From the NCBI GenBank assembly GCA_023427945.1, contig JAEYZR010000058.1:1-17732 (forward strand): 17,732 bases of DNA, written 5' to 3'. This document shows, one piece after another, positions 1-7,847 of the stretch. A model generated the notes under the pieces. The model did no database searches. It was not told the DNA's origin and was given only the letters and a program-made list of their open reading frames with translations. The stretch is from Pseudomonadota bacterium (GTDB taxonomy: Bacteria; Pseudomonadota; Gammaproteobacteria; Burkholderiales; Burkholderiaceae_B). Within the stretch, counting starts at the first letter, position 1; each line of letters begins with the position of its first letter. The position numbers and the translations under genes were made by a program.

Positions 1-23
1 GGACGCATCTTGATGCGTGACAT
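1..23 (-). CDS. possible 5' end of a divergent gene (partial)
   Basis: On the minus strand an ATG at 23-21 is preceded by AGAGG, with seven bases between (AGAGG is the complement of 31-35). That is a good ribosome binding site arrangement. Only seven codons lie in the window (reading MSRIKMR), so neither the family nor even the reality of the gene can be judged. If real, it is transcribed away from acnA, and the 14-bp palindrome at 49-62 lies between the two starts and could control both. The alternative is a chance ATG in a leader region. Confidence 0.35.
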
Positions 24-48
24 GGTGGAACCTCTTTTACACATTCGA

Positions 49-62
49 GTCTTATATAAGAC
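49..62. promoter_or_regulatory. perfect 14-bp palindrome, probable GntR-type operator of acnA
   Basis: GTCTTATATAAGAC is a perfect inverted repeat 103 bp before the acnA start. From memory, similar TCTTATATAAGA palindromes are associated with GntR-family regulators of TCA-cycle genes in betaproteobacteria; I could not check this here. The AT-rich core (TATATA at 53-58) could also serve as a -10 element, which would suit repression by overlap, but no convincing -35 lies at the right distance. A looser inverted pair, CGCATCTTG (4-12) and CAAGATGCG (66-74), flanks it. Confidence 0.6.
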
Positions 63-164
63 CTGCAAGATGCGCGACAATGAAACCTCAAGGACAATGA
101 CAAACGCGTAAAAAGAAAACAAAATGGCGCTTGTACATGCCTGCCCAACAGCAATGGAGTCGAT

Positions 165-2870
165 ATGCCGCACAACACATTCAAAACCCTGAAGACGTTC
201 AAGATCGGCGAGCAAGCCTGTCAGTACTATTCCCTGCCTGCGCTGGGCCGGGCGCTGGGGCTGGACGTGGGCCGATTGCCTGTCTCGGTGCGGATCGTCC
301 TGGAGTCGGTGCTGCGCCACTGCGAAGGCAAGAACGTCACCGAGGATCATGTGCGCCAACTTGCTGCCTGGAAGCCCACCGCCAAGCGCGAGGACGAGAT
401 TCCCTTCGTAGTGGCGCGCGTCGTACTGCAGGACTTCACGGGTGTGCCGCTGTTGGCCGATATCGCCGCCATGCGCTCGGTCGCCGACAAGATGGGCAAG
501 AATCCAAAGATGATCGAGCCGCTCGTGCCGGTCGATCTGGTCGTGGACCACTCGGTCATGATCGATTATTTCGGGCAGAAGAATGCTCTGGATCTGAACA
601 TGAAACTGGAATTCCAGCGCAACAAGGAGCGCTACCAGTTCATGAAGTGGGGCATGCAAGCCTTTGATACGTTCGGTGTGGTTCCTCCCGGATTCGGCAT
701 CGTCCACCAGGTCAACCTGGAATATCTGGCCCGCGGCGTCCATCAGGACAAGCAGACCAATGTCTACTATCCGGACAGTCTGGTGGGAACGGACAGCCAC
801 ACGACCATGATCAACGGAATCGGCGTCGTGGGTTGGGGTGTGGGTGGTATCGAGGCCGAAGCTGGCATGCTGGGTCAGCCGGTGTACTTCCTGACCCCCG
901 ACGTGGTGGGCGTGGAACTCACGGGCAAGCTGATCGAGGGCGTGACCGCCACCGATCTGGTGCTCACCATTACCGAACTGCTGCGCCGCGAAAAAGTAGT
1001 GGGCAAGTTCGTCGAATTCTGTGGCGAGGGCACGGCCAGCCTGTCGGTGACAGATCGCGCCACCATCGGCAACATGGCGCCGGAGTATGGTGCCACGATG
1101 GGCTTTTTCCCGGTCGACGAGCGCACGATTCATTATTTCCGTGGAACCGGTCGAACCGACGAAGAAATCGCCGCATTCGAGGCCTATTTCAAGGCCCAGA
1201 AGATGTTCGGTGTGCCCAAAGCCAGCGAAATCGACTACACCAAGCTGCTCAAGCTGGACCTGTCCACCGTCACCCCGTCGCTGGCGGGCCCCAAGCGTCC
1301 CCAGGACCGGATCGAGATTGGCAACGTCAAGAACAACTTCATCGACCTGTTCTCCCGGCCGATTGCTGAAAACGGGTTCAACCAGACACCTGCAAAACTC
1401 GCACAGCAATACACGACCAGCGCGGGCACCAAGATCAAGAATGGCGACATTCTGATTGCCGCGATCACCTCGTGCACCAACACCTCCAACCCCAGCGTAT
1501 TGCTTGCCGCCGGCCTGCTGGCCAAGAAGGCCGTCGAGGCGGGCTTGAAAGTGCCCAAGCACATCAAGACGTCGCTGGCACCTGGCTCGCGAGTGGTGAC
1601 CGACTACCTGAACAAGACAGGCCTGCTGGGTTATCTGGAAAAGCTGGGCTTCGATGTGGCGGCCTATGGCTGCACGACCTGCATCGGCAATGCCGGCGAT
1701 CTGACGGCAGACTTGAATGAGGCCATCATCGAAAACGATCTGATCTGCGCAGCCGTGCTGTCGGGCAACCGAAATTTCGAAGCTCGTATTCACCCGAACA
1801 TCAAGGCAAACTTCCTGGCTTCGCCGCCACTGGTGGTGGCTTATGCGCTGGCTGGCACCATGACTCGCGATCTGATGACCGAGCCCGTCGGCAAGGGCAA
1901 GAATGGTGATGTGTGGCTGGGCGATATCTGGCCCACCGCAGAGGAAATCGACAGCCTGATGACTTATGCGATGAATCCCGACGTGTTCCGTGAAAACTAC
2001 GCTCAGGTGCGCAGCAATCCGGGCAAATTGTGGGAGAACATCAAAGGCGTCTCGGGCGAGATCTATAACTGGCCCGATTCGACCTACATTGCCGAACCGC
2101 CCTTCTTCGAGGATTTCGGCATGACGCCTGCCGCCATGCCGGCCGTCACGGGTGCTCGCGCCCTGGGTATTTTTGGTGACTCGGTCACCACCGATCACAT
2201 CTCGCCCGCAGGGTCGATCAAGGAAACGTCACCCGCCGGACGCTGGCTGAAAGAAAACGGGGTGCAGAAAGCCGATTTCAACAGCTACGGCTCACGACGC
2301 GGCAATCACGAAATCATGATGCGTGGCACGTTTGCCAACGTACGCATCAAGAATCTGATGATCCCTGCCGCTGCCGATGGCACCCGCTTCGAAGGTGGCG
2401 AAACACTGTTCCAGCCCTCAGGCGAACAGATGTCCATCTACGATGCCGCCATGAAGTATGTCGCGGCGGGCACGTCCACCGTGGTTTTCGGCGGTGAAGA
2501 ATACGGCACGGGTTCGTCGCGCGACTGGGCGGCCAAGGGTACGCAGTTGCTGGGCGTGAAGGCGGTCATCACACGCAGTTTCGAGCGCATCCACCGCAGC
2601 AACCTGGTGCGCATGGGCGTGCTGCCGCTGCAGTTCCTGGGTGACGACACGGTACAAAGCCTGGGCATCACAGGCCGTGAGACTTATGACATCACCGGCC
2701 TGGAGCAAGGGATCAAGCCGCAGCAGGAAGTGACGCTCACCATCCATCGTGAAGATGGCACTAAGCAGAATGTCAAATTGCTGCTGCGTATCGACACGCC
2801 GATCGAGGTGGACTACTACCTGCATGGCGGCATCCTGCCGTACGTGCTGCGCCAGTTGCTGGCTGCCTGA
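165..2870 (+). CDS. acnA: aconitate hydratase A
   Basis: This is a cytoplasmic [4Fe-4S] aconitase that interconverts citrate and isocitrate in the TCA cycle. At 901 residues it is full length for the AcnA/IRP1-type family. The cluster-ligand cysteines are visible as C437 in [10 protein letters not shown] and C503/C506 in YGCTTCIGN. Substrate-loop motifs GTDSHTT (about 208-214) and, in the C-terminal swivel domain, [13 protein letters not shown] and [12 protein letters not shown] are intact. The ATG at 165 is preceded by GGAG (156-159) at a suitable distance. The gene stands alone, with a palindromic operator candidate upstream and a hairpin terminator downstream, so it is probably monocistronic. 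The closely related AcnD (2-methylcitrate dehydratase) is shorter and normally sits in a prp operon, which is not seen here, so AcnA is preferred. Confidence 0.97.
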   Translation: MPHNTFKTLKTFKIGEQACQYYSLPALGRALGLDVGRLPVSVRIVLESVLRHCEGKNVTEDHVRQLAAWKPTAKREDEIPFVVARVVLQDFTGVPLLADIAAMRSVADKMGKNPKMIEPLVPVDLVVDHSVMIDYFGQKNALDLNMKLEFQRNKERYQFMKWGMQAFDTFGVVPPGFGIVHQVNLEYLARGVHQDKQTNVYYPDSLVGTDSHTTMINGIGVVGWGVGGIEAEAGMLGQPVYFLTPDVVGVELTGKLIEGVTATDLVLTITELLRREKVVGKFVEFCGEGTASLSVTDRATIGNMAPEYGATMGFFPVDERTIHYFRGTGRTDEEIAAFEAYFKAQKMFGVPKASEIDYTKLLKLDLSTVTPSLAGPKRPQDRIEIGNVKNNFIDLFSRPIAENGFNQTPAKLAQQYTTSAGTKIKNGDILIAAITSCTNTSNPSVLLAAGLLAKKAVEAGLKVPKHIKTSLAPGSRVVTDYLNKTGLLGYLEKLGFDVAAYGCTTCIGNAGDLTADLNEAIIENDLICAAVLSGNRNFEARIHPNIKANFLASPPLVVAYALAGTMTRDLMTEPVGKGKNGDVWLGDIWPTAEEIDSLMTYAMNPDVFRENYAQVRSNPGKLWENIKGVSGEIYNWPDSTYIAEPPFFEDFGMTPAAMPAVTGARALGIFGDSVTTDHISPAGSIKETSPAGRWLKENGVQKADFNSYGSRRGNHEIMMRGTFANVRIKNLMIPAAADGTRFEGGETLFQPSGEQMSIYDAAMKYVAAGTSTVVFGGEEYGTGSSRDWAAKGTQLLGVKAVITRSFERIHRSNLVRMGVLPLQFLGDDTVQSLGITGRETYDITGLEQGIKPQQEVTLTIHREDGTKQNVKLLLRIDTPIEVDYYLHGGILPYVLRQLLAA

Positions 2871-2902
2871 AGCATACCCAGGGCGGGCCACCGCCTTGCA
2901 CC

Positions 2903-2928
2903 AAGGGCCACCTGATTGGGTGGCCCTT
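2903..2928 (+). terminator. hairpin terminator after acnA
   Basis: A perfect 10-bp stem, AAGGGCCACC (2903-2912) with GGTGGCCCTT (2919-2928), closes a 6-base loop 33 bp after the acnA stop codon. The stem ends in TT but no long T run follows, so it may terminate weakly or act mainly as a 3' end stabiliser. Confidence 0.7.
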
Positions 2929-3042
2929 GTCACGTGGCATGGCCGGCTCGACCCCTTACCCGACACGTTGCTCACCATTGCCCGGGCGGAATTGACTGGG
3001 GAGCGGTAAACTCAGTGGTTGAACTTTTACTTGGATAGCTAG

Positions 3043-4245
3043 ATGGCACGCTTTCGCGCCCGCACCGCAACGAAGCTGAATCGCGATGCACAACGCCTGG
3101 TCGCTCTGGCCATAGGCCTGGACCGCTCCGGTAGTCGCGTGGAAGACCGTTACTGGGAAGATCAGTTGGCCCAATTGATCACCAAATTGTTAAAGGCGGG
3201 GCAGGATGACGCTCTTGAATCGGCACTGGAACATTTGAGCCAGACCGGCACCGGCGCCTACGAGGTCTTGATCGAGCAGGCAGAAACCCTGTCGGAGTCC
3301 ACGGTCATCACCGTCGATGGCATCGCGCACGATGCGCTGCTGGTCGTCGCGCCCCTGGTCGCGTTCACCCGTTATGCCATTCCCAGCGGACCGCTCAGCG
3401 CCGACCTCATCCATGCGCTGACGGCTCATCTGCATGGCCACGTACTGGCTGATGGCGTTCGCCTGGCGATGGTGCCTGCGCTGGTGAGCGTCGACCAGAT
3501 GCCGCGCACGTTTTCCGAGACCTGGGTGTGGATGCATCGTCTGGGGTTGCAGGCACTGGGTAGTGAAACGCCCCGCCCTGTGCTGCACAACGATTCAGAG
3601 CCCAACAACATGTTGGCCGATACCCGCTATGTCGTGGCAACGCTTGCCGTACCGGCCGGCGCACCCGTCTTTCGCTGGCAGTCGACGCAGGCCGACCCCC
3701 TGGTGGCCCGAGATCAGGCCTTGCTGACGTGGGCAGATCAGACGCAGCCGACGTTTGCCAGCCTTCTGCCAGGATGCGGCTTCGAAGTCTTGCTACCTGA
3801 TGCCTATTACGTGAGCAACCGCGAGGCCGACCGTCGCATGCGTCCGCTGTCGCTGCGTGCCGCCGTGAACTGGCTGCAAGGCAGCGTCATGCTCGAACCG
3901 CAGGAACTTCGCGCTGTGGTGGCCGGCTGTGGCGAAGAGCGTGTCGACGAGTACCGCGTCAGCTTCACCGCACGCGACAGCAAGGATGTCTTCTACGGCT
4001 GCGTGTGGCCTCTGTATGGCCGCGAAGAGGATGTCGGTGTCGATGGAGAACAGGCAACAACCGTGGAAGAAATCGCGGCACACCTCAAGGAACTCGGCAT
4101 TGCCGAGATCCGTCAGATCCCGGGTGTGTTGCCTCTGGAATACTGCGAAGACTGCGGCTCGCCCTATTTTCCCAATCCGCTGGGCGAACTGGTACACGCA
4201 AGTCTGCCTGAGGACGTCAGCGAGGGACCCGCGCATTTTCATTGA
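3043..4245 (+). CDS. DUF2863 family protein
   Basis: This is a 400-residue conserved protein that I recognise as the betaproteobacterial DUF2863 family; its biochemical function is unknown. It has no signal peptide or membrane segment and is probably cytoplasmic. The C-terminal part carries a CxxC pair (YCEDCGSPYFP, near residues 366-376), which resembles half of a zinc ribbon; no obvious second pair is adjacent. An in-frame TAG lies immediately before the ATG at 3043, so no longer start is possible, although the ribosome binding site (GGA at 3033-3035) is weak. The stop codon lies 5 nt before the earP ATG, suggesting co-translation with the EF-P modification enzyme. A role in translation or EF-P biology is only a guess from this position. 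Confidence 0.85.
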   Translation: MARFRARTATKLNRDAQRLVALAIGLDRSGSRVEDRYWEDQLAQLITKLLKAGQDDALESALEHLSQTGTGAYEVLIEQAETLSESTVITVDGIAHDALLVVAPLVAFTRYAIPSGPLSADLIHALTAHLHGHVLADGVRLAMVPALVSVDQMPRTFSETWVWMHRLGLQALGSETPRPVLHNDSEPNNMLADTRYVVATLAVPAGAPVFRWQSTQADPLVARDQALLTWADQTQPTFASLLPGCGFEVLLPDAYYVSNREADRRMRPLSLRAAVNWLQGSVMLEPQELRAVVAGCGEERVDEYRVSFTARDSKDVFYGCVWPLYGREEDVGVDGEQATTVEEIAAHLKELGIAEIRQIPGVLPLEYCEDCGSPYFPNPLGELVHASLPEDVSEGPAHFH

Positions 4246-4250
4246 GCACG

Positions 4251-5432
4251 ATGCAAATCGAGCGTGAGAACCAGCCAATCACGGCAGACATCTTCTGCCG
4301 GGTCGTCGACAACTACGGCGACATTGGCGTCTGCTGGCGCCTGGCGCGCCGACTCGCACATGGCAAGGGCTGGTCTGTGCGCCTGTGGGTGGACGACCTG
4401 GCAAGTTTTCAGGTGCTGGCGCCGGCCATCGACACGGATCGTAATACACAACACATCGATGGCATCGTCGTTCGGCACTGGCATGATCAATCCGACGCCC
4501 GCCCGGCACAGGTCGTGATCGAGGCCTTCGCCTGCGATCCTCCTGAGCGCTATGTCGCGGCCATGCGTCAGGCCAGTCGGCCACCTGTCTGGATCAATCT
4601 GGAGTATCTGTCGGCCGAACACTGGGTCGAAGACTGTCACGGCGCGGCCTCGCTGCGCCCCGACGGCCTGCGCAAGAATTTCTTTTTCCCGGGCTTCACG
4701 ACAGGAACCGGCGGCTTGCTGCGCGAGCCGGGCCTGATCGCTGCGCGTAATGATGTGGTGCACAGTATCTCCAGTCGGGCAGCCACACTGCGCTCACTGG
4801 GGCTGCCCGATCTTGCCGAGCGCCTGCACGACCCCTCACACCGTTGCGCCAGCCTGTTTTGTTATCCGCAGGCACCGCTGTCGGCACTGTTCGCTGGATG
4901 GGCATCGAGCCGCCCTGCCCGGGCCCAAACGACGGTCTGCGTGCCAACACACGTTGCCCCGGGCGTGGAGGATCTGGCAGAGCGGCACGACATCAGTGTC
5001 ATTCGCATGCCGTTTTTCAGCCAAACCGACTACGATCGGCTGCTCTGGTGCATGGATTTCAACGTCGTTCGTGGCGAGGATTCCTTCGTGCGGGCGATCT
5101 GGTCGGGTCGACCGATGTTATGGCACATCTATCCCCAGGAAAATCAGGCGCACATGGACAAACTGGACGCATGGCTGGCACTGGCCGGGCTGCCGCCAGC
5201 GGTTCAGACTGCACACAGGCTTTTCAATCGAAGCGAAGACGGTCTGGCAGACAGCGTTGCTGCCCACGCCCCCCTGCAACGGCTGGCCGATGTTTTTGCC
5301 GTTTGCTTCCAGCCAGATGTATGGGAGCCCTGGCAACGAGCCGCCCATGCGCATTGTGAAACAGAAACCTCGATGTCTGATCTGGCCGACAATCTCGCCG
5401 ATTTTTGCATGAGCAGACTGCATTCAAGTTAG
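4251..5432 (+). CDS. earP: EF-P arginine rhamnosyltransferase EarP
   Basis: EarP (formerly DUF2331) transfers rhamnose from dTDP-beta-L-rhamnose to Arg32 of elongation factor P, activating it for polyproline synthesis. With the ATG at 4251 the protein has 393 residues, normal for the family. Family hallmarks are visible: VVDNYGDIGVCWRLAR at about 18-33 with the acidic residues D20 and D24, NFFFPGF near 143-149, TGGLLRE near 154-160, and RGEDSFVRAIW around E276, corresponding to the glutamate needed for catalysis in characterised EarPs. An in-frame TTG at 4242 would overlap the preceding gene by 4 nt. I prefer the ATG, which lies 5 nt after that gene's TGA and needs translational coupling because no good ribosome binding site is present. 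The substrate gene efp follows directly. Confidence 0.95.
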   Translation: MQIERENQPITADIFCRVVDNYGDIGVCWRLARRLAHGKGWSVRLWVDDLASFQVLAPAIDTDRNTQHIDGIVVRHWHDQSDARPAQVVIEAFACDPPERYVAAMRQASRPPVWINLEYLSAEHWVEDCHGAASLRPDGLRKNFFFPGFTTGTGGLLREPGLIAARNDVVHSISSRAATLRSLGLPDLAERLHDPSHRCASLFCYPQAPLSALFAGWASSRPARAQTTVCVPTHVAPGVEDLAERHDISVIRMPFFSQTDYDRLLWCMDFNVVRGEDSFVRAIWSGRPMLWHIYPQENQAHMDKLDAWLALAGLPPAVQTAHRLFNRSEDGLADSVAAHAPLQRLADVFAVCFQPDVWEPWQRAAHAHCETETSMSDLADNLADFCMSRLHSS

Positions 5433-5435
5433 AAT
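5405..5435 (+). promoter_or_regulatory. candidate sigma-70 promoter for efp
   Basis: TAGAAT (5430-5435) matches a -10 box at five of six positions and overlaps the earP stop codon TAG. TTGCAT (5405-5410) is a fair -35, but the spacer is 19 bp, which is long. Transcription would begin near 5442 and give a leader of about 118 nt. It would let efp be made in excess of the low-abundance modifying enzyme. Confidence 0.45.
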
Positions 5436-5559
5436 GACGGGTTTCCCGCAAAATGCCGGTGCGATTTTCTTCGTCCCTGGCCGGGACGGCAACAGTCAAA
5501 GCAGGTGTCTTCGTGGCGAAGCCCGCTTTTAAAGCAAAGATCAATCAGGAGTGTCGGGA
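5436..5559 (+). other. efp leader with short inverted repeats
   Basis: No gene is seen. The stretch holds GTCCC(5473-5477)/GGGAC(5483-5487), CTTCG(5509-5513)/CGAAG(5517-5521) and the palindrome-like GCTTTTAAAGC (5525-5535). The second repeat, followed by CCCGCTTTT, is faintly terminator-like. These may shape the 5' leader of the efp mRNA, but no known riboswitch or leader class is recognised. Confidence 0.3.
5547..5551 (+). promoter_or_regulatory. ribosome binding site of efp
   Basis: AGGAG sits 8 nt before the ATG at 5560. It decides the start against the in-frame GTG at 5551, which would lie inside the site itself and shift the modified arginine away from position 32. Confidence 0.85.
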
Positions 5560-6117
5560 ATGAAAACCGCTCAGGAATTGCGAGTCGGAAATGTGGTGAT
5601 GGTCGGCCAGGAGCCGCTCGTCGTGCAGAAATCGGAATACAACAAATCGGGCCGCAACTCGGCCGTTGTCAAACTGAAATTCAAGAACCTGCTGTCTGGT
5701 TCGGGTAGCGAAAGTGTCTACAAGGCCGACGAAAAATTCGACGTCGTCACCCTGGATCGCAAGGAATGCACCTATTCGTACTTCGGTGACCCCATGTACG
5801 TGTTCATGGACGAAGAGTACAACCAGTACGAAATCGAAGCCGATAGCATGGGCGATACGCTGAACTATCTGGAAGATGCGATGCCCGTGGAAGTGACTTT
5901 CTACGAAGGCCGTGCGATTTCGGTCGACCTGCCCACCACCATCGTTCGCGAAATCGTATACACGGAACCTGCCGTGCGTGGCGACACATCGGGCAAGGTG
6001 CTCAAGCCCGCCAAACTGGCGACCGGCTATGACATCAGCGTGCCGTTGTTCTGCGCGATCGGCGACAAGATCGAAATCGATACCCGCACAAACGAATATC
6101 GCAGCCGCGTGATGTAA
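5560..6117 (+). CDS. efp: elongation factor P
   Basis: EF-P binds ribosomes stalled on consecutive prolines, between the P and E sites, and promotes peptide bond formation. The protein is 185 residues, the usual length, with an N-terminal KOW-like domain and two OB-fold domains. The tip of the N-terminal loop reads KSGRNS, and counting from the ATG at 5560 the arginine is residue 32. Lysine at this site would mean EpmA/EpmB-type lysylation; arginine means the EarP rhamnosylation branch, and earP is the gene immediately upstream. The C-terminal end (TNEYRSRV) is typical. The gene probably has its own promoter across the earP stop codon and ends in a strong intrinsic terminator. Confidence 0.98.
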   Translation: MKTAQELRVGNVVMVGQEPLVVQKSEYNKSGRNSAVVKLKFKNLLSGSGSESVYKADEKFDVVTLDRKECTYSYFGDPMYVFMDEEYNQYEIEADSMGDTLNYLEDAMPVEVTFYEGRAISVDLPTTIVREIVYTEPAVRGDTSGKVLKPAKLATGYDISVPLFCAIGDKIEIDTRTNEYRSRVM

Positions 6118-6167
6118 ATCACTGGAGGCTGGATTGGCATGTGGGCCCAGCTGCCGCACATGTCGAT

Positions 6168-6217
6168 GTGCCCCTTGCGCGTCGGACACAGTCCGATATG
6201 CAAGGGGCACTTTTTTT
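6168..6217 (+). terminator. intrinsic terminator of efp
   Basis: An 11-bp stem, GTGCCCCTTGC (6168-6178) with GCAAGGGGCAC (6200-6210), is topped, after a 3x3 internal loop, by a second 6-bp stem TCGGAC (6182-6187) with GTCCGA (6191-6196) around an ACA loop. It is followed by seven Ts (6211-6217). It lies 51 bp after the efp stop and acts on the plus strand only. Confidence 0.95.
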
Positions 6218-6352
6218 GTGAGTTGTTTTCGGTGGAGATGTTTCGGTCGAATGATGTCGGGAAACGAATCCTTGAACGGATCCGGCTGGACAGATTCATT
6301 GACCTGATCCGGCTGGATTATCCCGGCGAGCGGTCAGCGCCAGGACCCGCGA
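6218..6352. other. convergent intergenic spacer with a 12-bp direct repeat
   Basis: No gene is seen between the efp terminator and the convergent DUF1178 gene. GATCCGGCTGGA occurs twice, at 6279-6290 and 6306-6317, with starts 27 bp apart. No clear terminator for the minus-strand gene is visible here. Confidence 0.5.
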
Positions 6353-6916
6353 CTACTGCAAGCGCTCGTCGTCGAAAATATCCGGCACCGTCATCACTTC
6401 GATGCCATCGTCGGCCAAGGCGGCACGCTCTGCTGGAGTGGCGGTACCACGAATGGCGCGCGCACTGCCTTCGTCGTGGATTCTGCGAGCTTCTTCGGCA
6501 AAACGGGGACCCACGTTCTCGGCTGCACTGATCACCTGGCGCACCTGACGGATCAGTGCGGCCTGAATACGTGCGACCTGCGCAGCTTCGGTCGTCAGCG
6601 AGCCTTGGCCGACCTGCCTCGACGAGGATTTTTCGATGGATGGTTCGCCGCCTCCACCACTGCGACGTTCATCCACAGCCGCCATGTCCCGCTGCGCACC
6701 TTCGACCGCGTGCGATGAACGATGGCTGGATGAACGATGAAGGTTGGCGACGTTCAGGCGTGGCGCAGAAAGCCGCTTGATGACGTTGCTGTCGTTGCAC
6801 AACGGGCAGACAAGCAGGCCGCGTGCAAGTTGGGTGTCGTAATCGTCGTGCGACGAAAACCAGCCTTCAAACACATGCCCGGACACACATTGAAGATCAA
6901 AAACTTTGAGACTCAT
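6353..6916 (-). CDS. DUF1178 family protein
   Basis: This 187-residue protein belongs to the widespread proteobacterial DUF1178 family, whose function is unknown. The N-terminal 60 residues hold the family signature: LKVFDLQC, GHVFEGWF, a CPLC motif (C37, C40) and KRLSAPRLN. C10, H14, C37 and C40 together could form a zinc site resembling a small zinc-ribbon. The middle (about 60-105) is Ser/Arg/Gly-rich and probably disordered, and the C-terminal part (about 110-185) is predicted helical and acidic. The start at 6916 is preceded on its strand by AGGG in GATAGGGCCCGA. The gene lies downstream of the DUF2968 gene in the same direction, with a hairpin between them, so co-transcription is uncertain. 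Confidence 0.88.
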   Translation of the reverse strand: MSLKVFDLQCVSGHVFEGWFSSHDDYDTQLARGLLVCPLCNDSNVIKRLSAPRLNVANLHRSSSHRSSHAVEGAQRDMAAVDERRSGGGGEPSIEKSSSRQVGQGSLTTEAAQVARIQAALIRQVRQVISAAENVGPRFAEEARRIHDEGSARAIRGTATPAERAALADDGIEVMTVPDIFDDERLQ

Positions 6917-6953
6917 TCGGGCCCTATCAGGGCTTTGCGTGCCCTTGATGACG

Positions 6954-6973
6954 GAACCGCCCCCCGGCGGTTC
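6954..6973 (-). terminator. hairpin between the DUF2968 and DUF1178 genes
   Basis: A perfect 8-bp inverted repeat, GAACCGCC (6954-6961) with GGCGGTTC (6966-6973), encloses four bases and lies 23 bp beyond the DUF2968 stop. No T run follows on the minus strand, so it may be a weak terminator, a stability element or a Rho-associated 3' end. Confidence 0.5.
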
Positions 6974-6996
6974 GGCATCATTCTACCGTTTAACGC

Positions 6997-7776
6997 TCAA
7001 CGCCGCCGTGTATCGGCACTGTCCGAGCGCGAACTGGACGGAGCGGTCATTTTGCGCTGCTCGGCTTCCAGGGCGTTGATCTGCTTCTGGAGGTCGGCGA
7101 GTTCACGCTTGGCATCTGCCTGCTGACGTGCGAGTTCGGCTGCCTGCGAACGGCTTTCCGCCTGACGCTGGGCAACTTCCTGCTCCTGTTGCTGACGTAT
7201 TGCCTGGTCGGCCTGCAATGTACCGAGCTGCTCGTTGCGACGGCTCAACAGGCGCTCGCTCATGGCATAGTCAGCCTGCAACTTGATGCGACGCATTTCC
7301 ACTTCCGCCAGACGGTCCGACTCCTGGACGAACCCACGGAAGGTGTTTTCAGCCTGGCTCTCGGACGTGGTGCGCACGACGCGCCAGAAATTCTTTTGCT
7401 GGAACAAGGTGACGTAATAAGTCAGGTCATCGGGCTTGAACAACAGGCTGGCGCCATAGCTGCCGTTGTAAGTCGTACGAAGCTCTGTCACTTCGCGCGC
7501 CTGTATGAGGCGCTGAAGCTCGGCCACGGTACTCGCTGTCGGAGGAGTTACCGGTGCAGGCGCGCTGACCGTTGCGGGCGCCGCAGCGGGCGCGACGTCG
7601 ACAGTTGTCGGCGACGTGACAGGCATGTCGCCTGGCGAGGCGTTCTCGGCAGGAGCCGCCGTGGCTACAGGACGATCCGCGGTTTTCGACGCAAACGTGC
7701 TGCACGCTGTCAGGCTTGCGAAAACACCAGCGAGTGCCAATGCACGCAGGGGTGGACAATAAAAATGCGGCTTCAT
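6997..7776 (-). CDS. DUF2968 coiled-coil lipoprotein
   Basis: I recognise this 259-residue protein as DUF2968, a Burkholderiales family of unknown function. The ATG at 7776 is chosen because AAGGA lies 5 nt upstream (complement of 7782-7786), and the resulting N-terminus is a lipoprotein signal ending in LTAC with C25 lipidated. Serine at +2 predicts the outer membrane. An Ala/Pro-rich linker (about 33-82) leads to the conserved core (about 83-150, with ELRTTYNGSYGASLLF and LFQQKNFWRVVRT). A long Gln/Glu/Arg-rich helix follows (about 153-243), almost certainly a coiled coil. A longer reading frame from 7842 would hide the signal peptide and is rejected. It follows the sigma-54 regulator by 71 bp in the same direction and probably has its own promoter. 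Confidence 0.85.
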   Translation of the reverse strand: MKPHFYCPPLRALALAGVFASLTACSTFASKTADRPVATAAPAENASPGDMPVTSPTTVDVAPAAAPATVSAPAPVTPPTASTVAELQRLIQAREVTELRTTYNGSYGASLLFKPDDLTYYVTLFQQKNFWRVVRTTSESQAENTFRGFVQESDRLAEVEMRRIKLQADYAMSERLLSRRNEQLGTLQADQAIRQQQEQEVAQRQAESRSQAAELARQQADAKRELADLQKQINALEAEQRKMTAPSSSRSDSADTRRR

Positions 7777-7803
7777 GCCTATCCTTAAATCAATTGTTGC
7801 GAA

Positions 7804-7842
7804 ACTATACCAACTTAATTCCGAAAATGTAGGCCTTGTCAA
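7804..7842 (-). promoter_or_regulatory. candidate promoter region of the DUF2968 gene
   Basis: On the minus strand TTGACA (complement of 7837-7842) is a perfect -35 box and TATAGT (complement of 7804-7809) is a good -10 box, but they are 27 bp apart and cannot pair. TTGACA may work with the weak ATTAAG or TTAAGT at 17-18 bp, or TATAGT with a poor -35. The region is clearly AT-rich and promoter-like; the exact elements are uncertain. Confidence 0.4.
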
Positions 7843-7847
7843 TCTTT

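Noticed and set aside
131..667. 178-codon plus-strand frame overlapping the acnA start
   Set aside because: It is out of frame with aconitase and Arg/Gly/Ala-rich, with no family resemblance.
2418..2978. 186-codon minus-strand frame opposite the end of acnA
   Set aside because: It overlaps the conserved aconitase swivel domain and the hairpin terminator, and shows no domain of its own.
4242..4250. TTG start for earP, nine bases upstream of the ATG
   Set aside because: It would add three residues, overlaps the previous gene, uses a rarer start codon and has no better ribosome binding site. The ATG also puts the key acidic residues at the expected positions.
6118..6167. possible sigma-54 promoter near TTGGCATG (6135-6142)
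   Set aside because: The required GC at ten bases after the GG is missing, so the -24/-12 spacing fails.
6139..6531. 130-codon plus-strand frame across the efp terminator
   Set aside because: It runs through a strong intrinsic terminator and then antisense into the DUF1178 gene.
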